Below are positions 61,658-64,000 of a DNA stretch of 64,000 bases, piece by piece. The DNA is from Spinacia oleracea. Its lineage: Eukaryota > Streptophyta > Magnoliopsida > Caryophyllales > Amaranthaceae. The translations under genes were made by a program, and so were the position numbers. Position 1 is the first letter of the stretch. Each line of letters opens with the position of its first letter. Under the pieces are notes generated by a model that worked only from the letters and a program-made list of their open reading frames with translations, searched no databases and was not told where the DNA came from. Location: positions 30,309,449 to 30,373,448 of the forward strand of contig NC_079491.1 in the NCBI RefSeq assembly GCF_020520425.1, given 5' to 3'.

Positions 61658-62908
61658 TCACTTTGTTAAATGAGCGTTTTTTAAAGAAGCCATCAACGGA
61701 TGAAATTTCATCATAATGAGAAAGGAATGCGAACCTTCCTGGACAAAGTTAGTGCAGTTTAAAATGCAAGTGTCAGCCTGTGCGAGTCGGCTAAGTGTCT
61801 CTATATAGTTATCGATCTTCAAATTACTATGAACACTTATGAAACTCTTTAATTGGAGAAAAGACGAAATCGTTACACATCCACTGTAAATATAATTACC
61901 AACGTGTTCTGTTATAGAATAATTAGCTCTCACTGAAAACTGAAATAGAGGAGGAGAATCTTTAGTTGAAGGAGAAGGTGAATCTTTTGAATGTTTACGT
62001 TTAGCTTTAGGTTTAGATGGCTCAGATTCAATCCACTCAGCCTGCGTTTGCTCCCATATTTGTTTAAGCCATGCTACTTTTTCTTTGAACCATTGACAGT
62101 GTTCGAATCCTTAAATTCTCTACCCGTTTTGAATTCAGAAAGAATCTCTTGTCCAACCTTACATCTATTACTTATATATATACTAAAACAGACACCAGGA
62201 AGGACACATGTCACTTCTTGGTGTAAAATTTCCCCGCCTAAAATACTTTCCAAAAATATATATCTTTTTATTTTGTCTTTATTCTCTACCTTTTCGTAAA
62301 CTATCTTTGTATGGAAATTTTTTTTTATAAATTATGGCAATAATTATCACGTAATAATAACTTTGCTAAATATTTTTTGATTATATTTTAGTAAAATCGG
62401 TATTATAGTAATGGAAAATATATTCCCTCGATATGTCGATCAAATTAGCATATTACACATATATAATATGCATATTAGATGAATAAATTTAATTGAGTAT
62501 GTTAAAAAAAATTATAATTATGCAGTAGTTTGGGAATATTTGGTTAAATATTTTGTAAAAAATAATTACTCATAATTGCGTGCACGGGATCTAATAATCT
62601 AGTACAAGATAAGCTTCAGTTATAAAATGAATTCTGCAATAAGAAAATAATAATAATAATAATAAATAAATAAAGGCGGCATAAAACTAAATTGTGTAAA
62701 GTATTCAAGTCTTATAATTTAAAACTGACCCTAAATCACATAACAACTCTGAATCGGTAGTTCCCGTAGACTCTTCTTCATTAACATTTTTACCTTTCTT
62801 GTCTCTGTATACTATATCATAAAATTTCTTTGCTGCTTCAATTGCCTTTAAAGATCTTCCCTCTGTCCGATGCTTCTTCCAGCGTTCTTCCCAATATTTT
62901 GGATCAAC
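61658..62908 (-). pseudogene. Duplicated unknown gene, copy B (interrupted by a Helitron)
   Basis: Upstream exon 62908-62730 (179 nt, the same length as in copy A) and a second exon starting at 62633 after TTATTGCAG. The second exon runs to 62603, is broken by the Helitron 62602-62164, and resumes at 62163. The rest is open to TGA at 61658: SKPKAKRKHSKDSPSPSTKD, FQFSVRANYSITEHVGNYIY, SGCVTISSFLQLKSFISVHS, LKIDNYIETLSRLAQADTCI and on. A small frame change also occurs near 62110 (GTGTTCGAATCCTTAAATTC against copy A). No family recognised. Apart from the insertion, this copy keeps the longer C-terminus. Upstream sequence to about 63230 is shared with copy A. Confidence 0.6.
62164..62602 (+). mobile_element. 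439-bp Helitron with a known empty site
   Basis: It starts TCTATTACTTATATATATAC and ends CTAATAATCTAG, inserted between A and T. Copy A of the duplicated gene has the uninterrupted site (ACATACAAGATAAGC near 59210), so both ends are proven to the base. The 3' end carries GCGTGCACGG about 16 bases before the terminus. The 5' end shares ACTAAAACAGACACCAGGAA with the Helitron at 31040-32624. Confidence 0.95.
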
Positions 62909-63290
62909 CTAAACAATGGAAGCTTTTATAGAGTTGAACAAATAACATACAACTATTCCTACACTCTAGACTAGCCATTACATTGCCCATAATAAGCCTG
63001 CAAGTTTCCTTTCAATGGCTTTGAATGCAAACGTGTAGTTCCTTAAGAGAGATATATCGCTTTCTAAAGTACTTCATAGATGCATCACATTCATAGTCTG
63101 GCTTGAGCGAATTCAGTAGCTTATATACAAAGCTAAGTTAACCCTAGGTTCCTATCTCTAGCAAACCGTGGGTGCAACTTGGGGAAGGTTCGCATTCCTT
63201 TTTTTATTACTGATAAAGTATTGAAATTAAAAATTGTAATTATATCCCCAGAGACTCGGAGAGTGAATGAGACTAAGAGCAATGATTATA

Positions 63291-64000
63291 TACTCCCTCC
63301 GTCCCTTAATACTCGCACCGCTTTCCTTTTCGGGCCGTCCCTTAATACTTGAATCGCTTTTATAAATGGAAATTTTTATCAATATTATATTATTTCTCAC
63401 ACTTATCTACTACCCCACATACACCCCTATTCTTTACAAAAAATTAATTAAAAATTCACATCCTTCATTCACCACTCCCCATCTCTTACACATTTCCCAC
63501 TAACAATATTAAAAAAATACTCCACTATCAATTAAGGTAGTGTTCTCTTCACCTGAATTTCACTTATCTTATCTTATCTTATTGGCTCTGAACTTATCTT
63601 ATCTTATCTTATCTTATCTTATATGAACTTATTGACCCTTATCTTATCTTATCTTATCTTATCTTATCTTATTGACCCTTATCTTATCTTATCTTATCTT
63701 ATTGAAACTTATAGGAAGCCCTTATGTAATATTTACCTTATCTTATATTATCTTATCTTATCTGATCTTATCTTATCTTATTGGCCATGAACTTATCTTA
63801 TTTTATATTATCTTATTGACCTTGAACTTATCTTATCTTATCTTATCTGAACTTATTGGCCCTTATTTTATCTTATCAGACCTGAAATAAGTGAAAATAA
63901 GGTGAAGAGAACAGAGCCTAACACCATTAAATTAATAAGTCAATTCAAATGTCTTAAACTCCGCACCGATCAAACCGGTGCAAGTATTAAGGGACGGATG
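63291..64000. mobile_element. Stowaway-type MITE split by a Tourist-like MITE (runs off the window)
   Basis: Starts TACTCCCTCCGTCCCTTAAT. The first about 60 bp repeats the terminal motif (GTCCCTTAATACT twice). The right part ends CAAGTATTAAGGGACGGATG at the window edge. It belongs to the family also seen at 13803-14021. Confidence 0.85.
63536..63918. mobile_element. Tourist-like MITE built of CTTAT repeats
   Basis: The ends are GGTAGTGTTCTCTTCACCT and, inverted, GGCTCTGTTCTCTTCACCT. A TAA duplication lies at 63533-63535 and 63919-63921, as for PIF/Harbinger elements. The interior is mostly (CTTAT)n broken by TTGGCC/TTGACC and GAACTTATTG words. No gene; short open frames here are repeat translation. 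Confidence 0.85.

Noticed and set aside
63672..63890. ORF rich in Ile/Leu/Ser in the CTTAT region
   Set aside because: It is a direct translation of the pentanucleotide repeat.
1..64000. tRNA, rRNA or viral (pararetrovirus) genes
   Set aside because: No cloverleaf, rRNA core or pararetrovirus-type gene order was seen; the tRNA-like matches are only primer-binding sites.

Overview
This is a eukaryotic, flowering-plant nuclear window: spliced genes with GT-AG introns, a single-exon plant U-box gene, and plant-type Ty3/gypsy (chromovirus and Tat), Ty1/copia, LINE, MULE, CACTA, hAT, Helitron and Stowaway/Tourist elements. A dicot of the Amaranthaceae/Caryophyllales type is my guess from overall texture only; nothing here proves it. 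No bacterial-type feature, CRISPR array, rRNA or tRNA gene was seen.

Layout. (1) 1-6151: the 3' end of a + strand gene (R3HCC1L-like tail, exons 5536-5673 and 5955-6151) whose preceding intron holds a decayed Reina-like chromovirus (99-5459, TSD TATAC). (2) 6742-13589: small TIR elements, then a Stowaway MITE split by a 5.85 kb MULE (7643-13491, 10-bp TSD) that carries a GRF zinc-finger ORF, a broken MuDR-type transposase and an F-box-like ORF. (3) 14608-22230: Helitron termini; one Helitron-like unit (15395-22230) encloses a CACTA element (16748-21652, TSD ATA) containing two spliced exons of a PER1/PGAP3-like host gene and a 12-copy, ~160-bp tandem array. (4) 23140-30153: a non-autonomous MULE, a Stowaway copy, then a three-level nest Stowaway > hAT (8-bp TSD) > L1-type LINE (16-bp TSD). 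(5) 31040-32624: a Helitron with a gene-bearing small MULE inside. (6) 33772-55732: a 22 kb Tat-lineage gypsy element (TSD GTAAG) with gag-pol on + and a six-exon antisense gene on - with its own TATA box; its gag is split by a Ty1/copia element on the - strand (34400-44767, TSD GGAAG). (7) 56300-57615: a PUB-type U-box E3 ligase gene with one frameshift and a poly-Asn microsatellite, starting about 570 bp after the Tat LTR. (8) 58653-63240: a duplicated, unrecognised - strand gene in two diverged copies, the second interrupted by a 439-bp Helitron whose empty site survives in the first. (9) 63291-64000: a Stowaway MITE split by a Tourist-like MITE full of CTTAT repeats.

How it works together: host coding content is small (three loci: R3HCC1L-like, U-box, duplicated unknown gene). 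The rest is a stratified transposon graveyard in which almost every insertion can be dated relative to another by target-site duplications. Two elements carry host-like or accessory genes (the MULE and the CACTA), and the Tat element keeps an independent antisense transcription unit. Most element coding regions have one to a few disabling changes in otherwise long frames, so many insertions look recent. Boundaries and TSDs were read directly by eye; family names come from recalled motif knowledge and were not searched.
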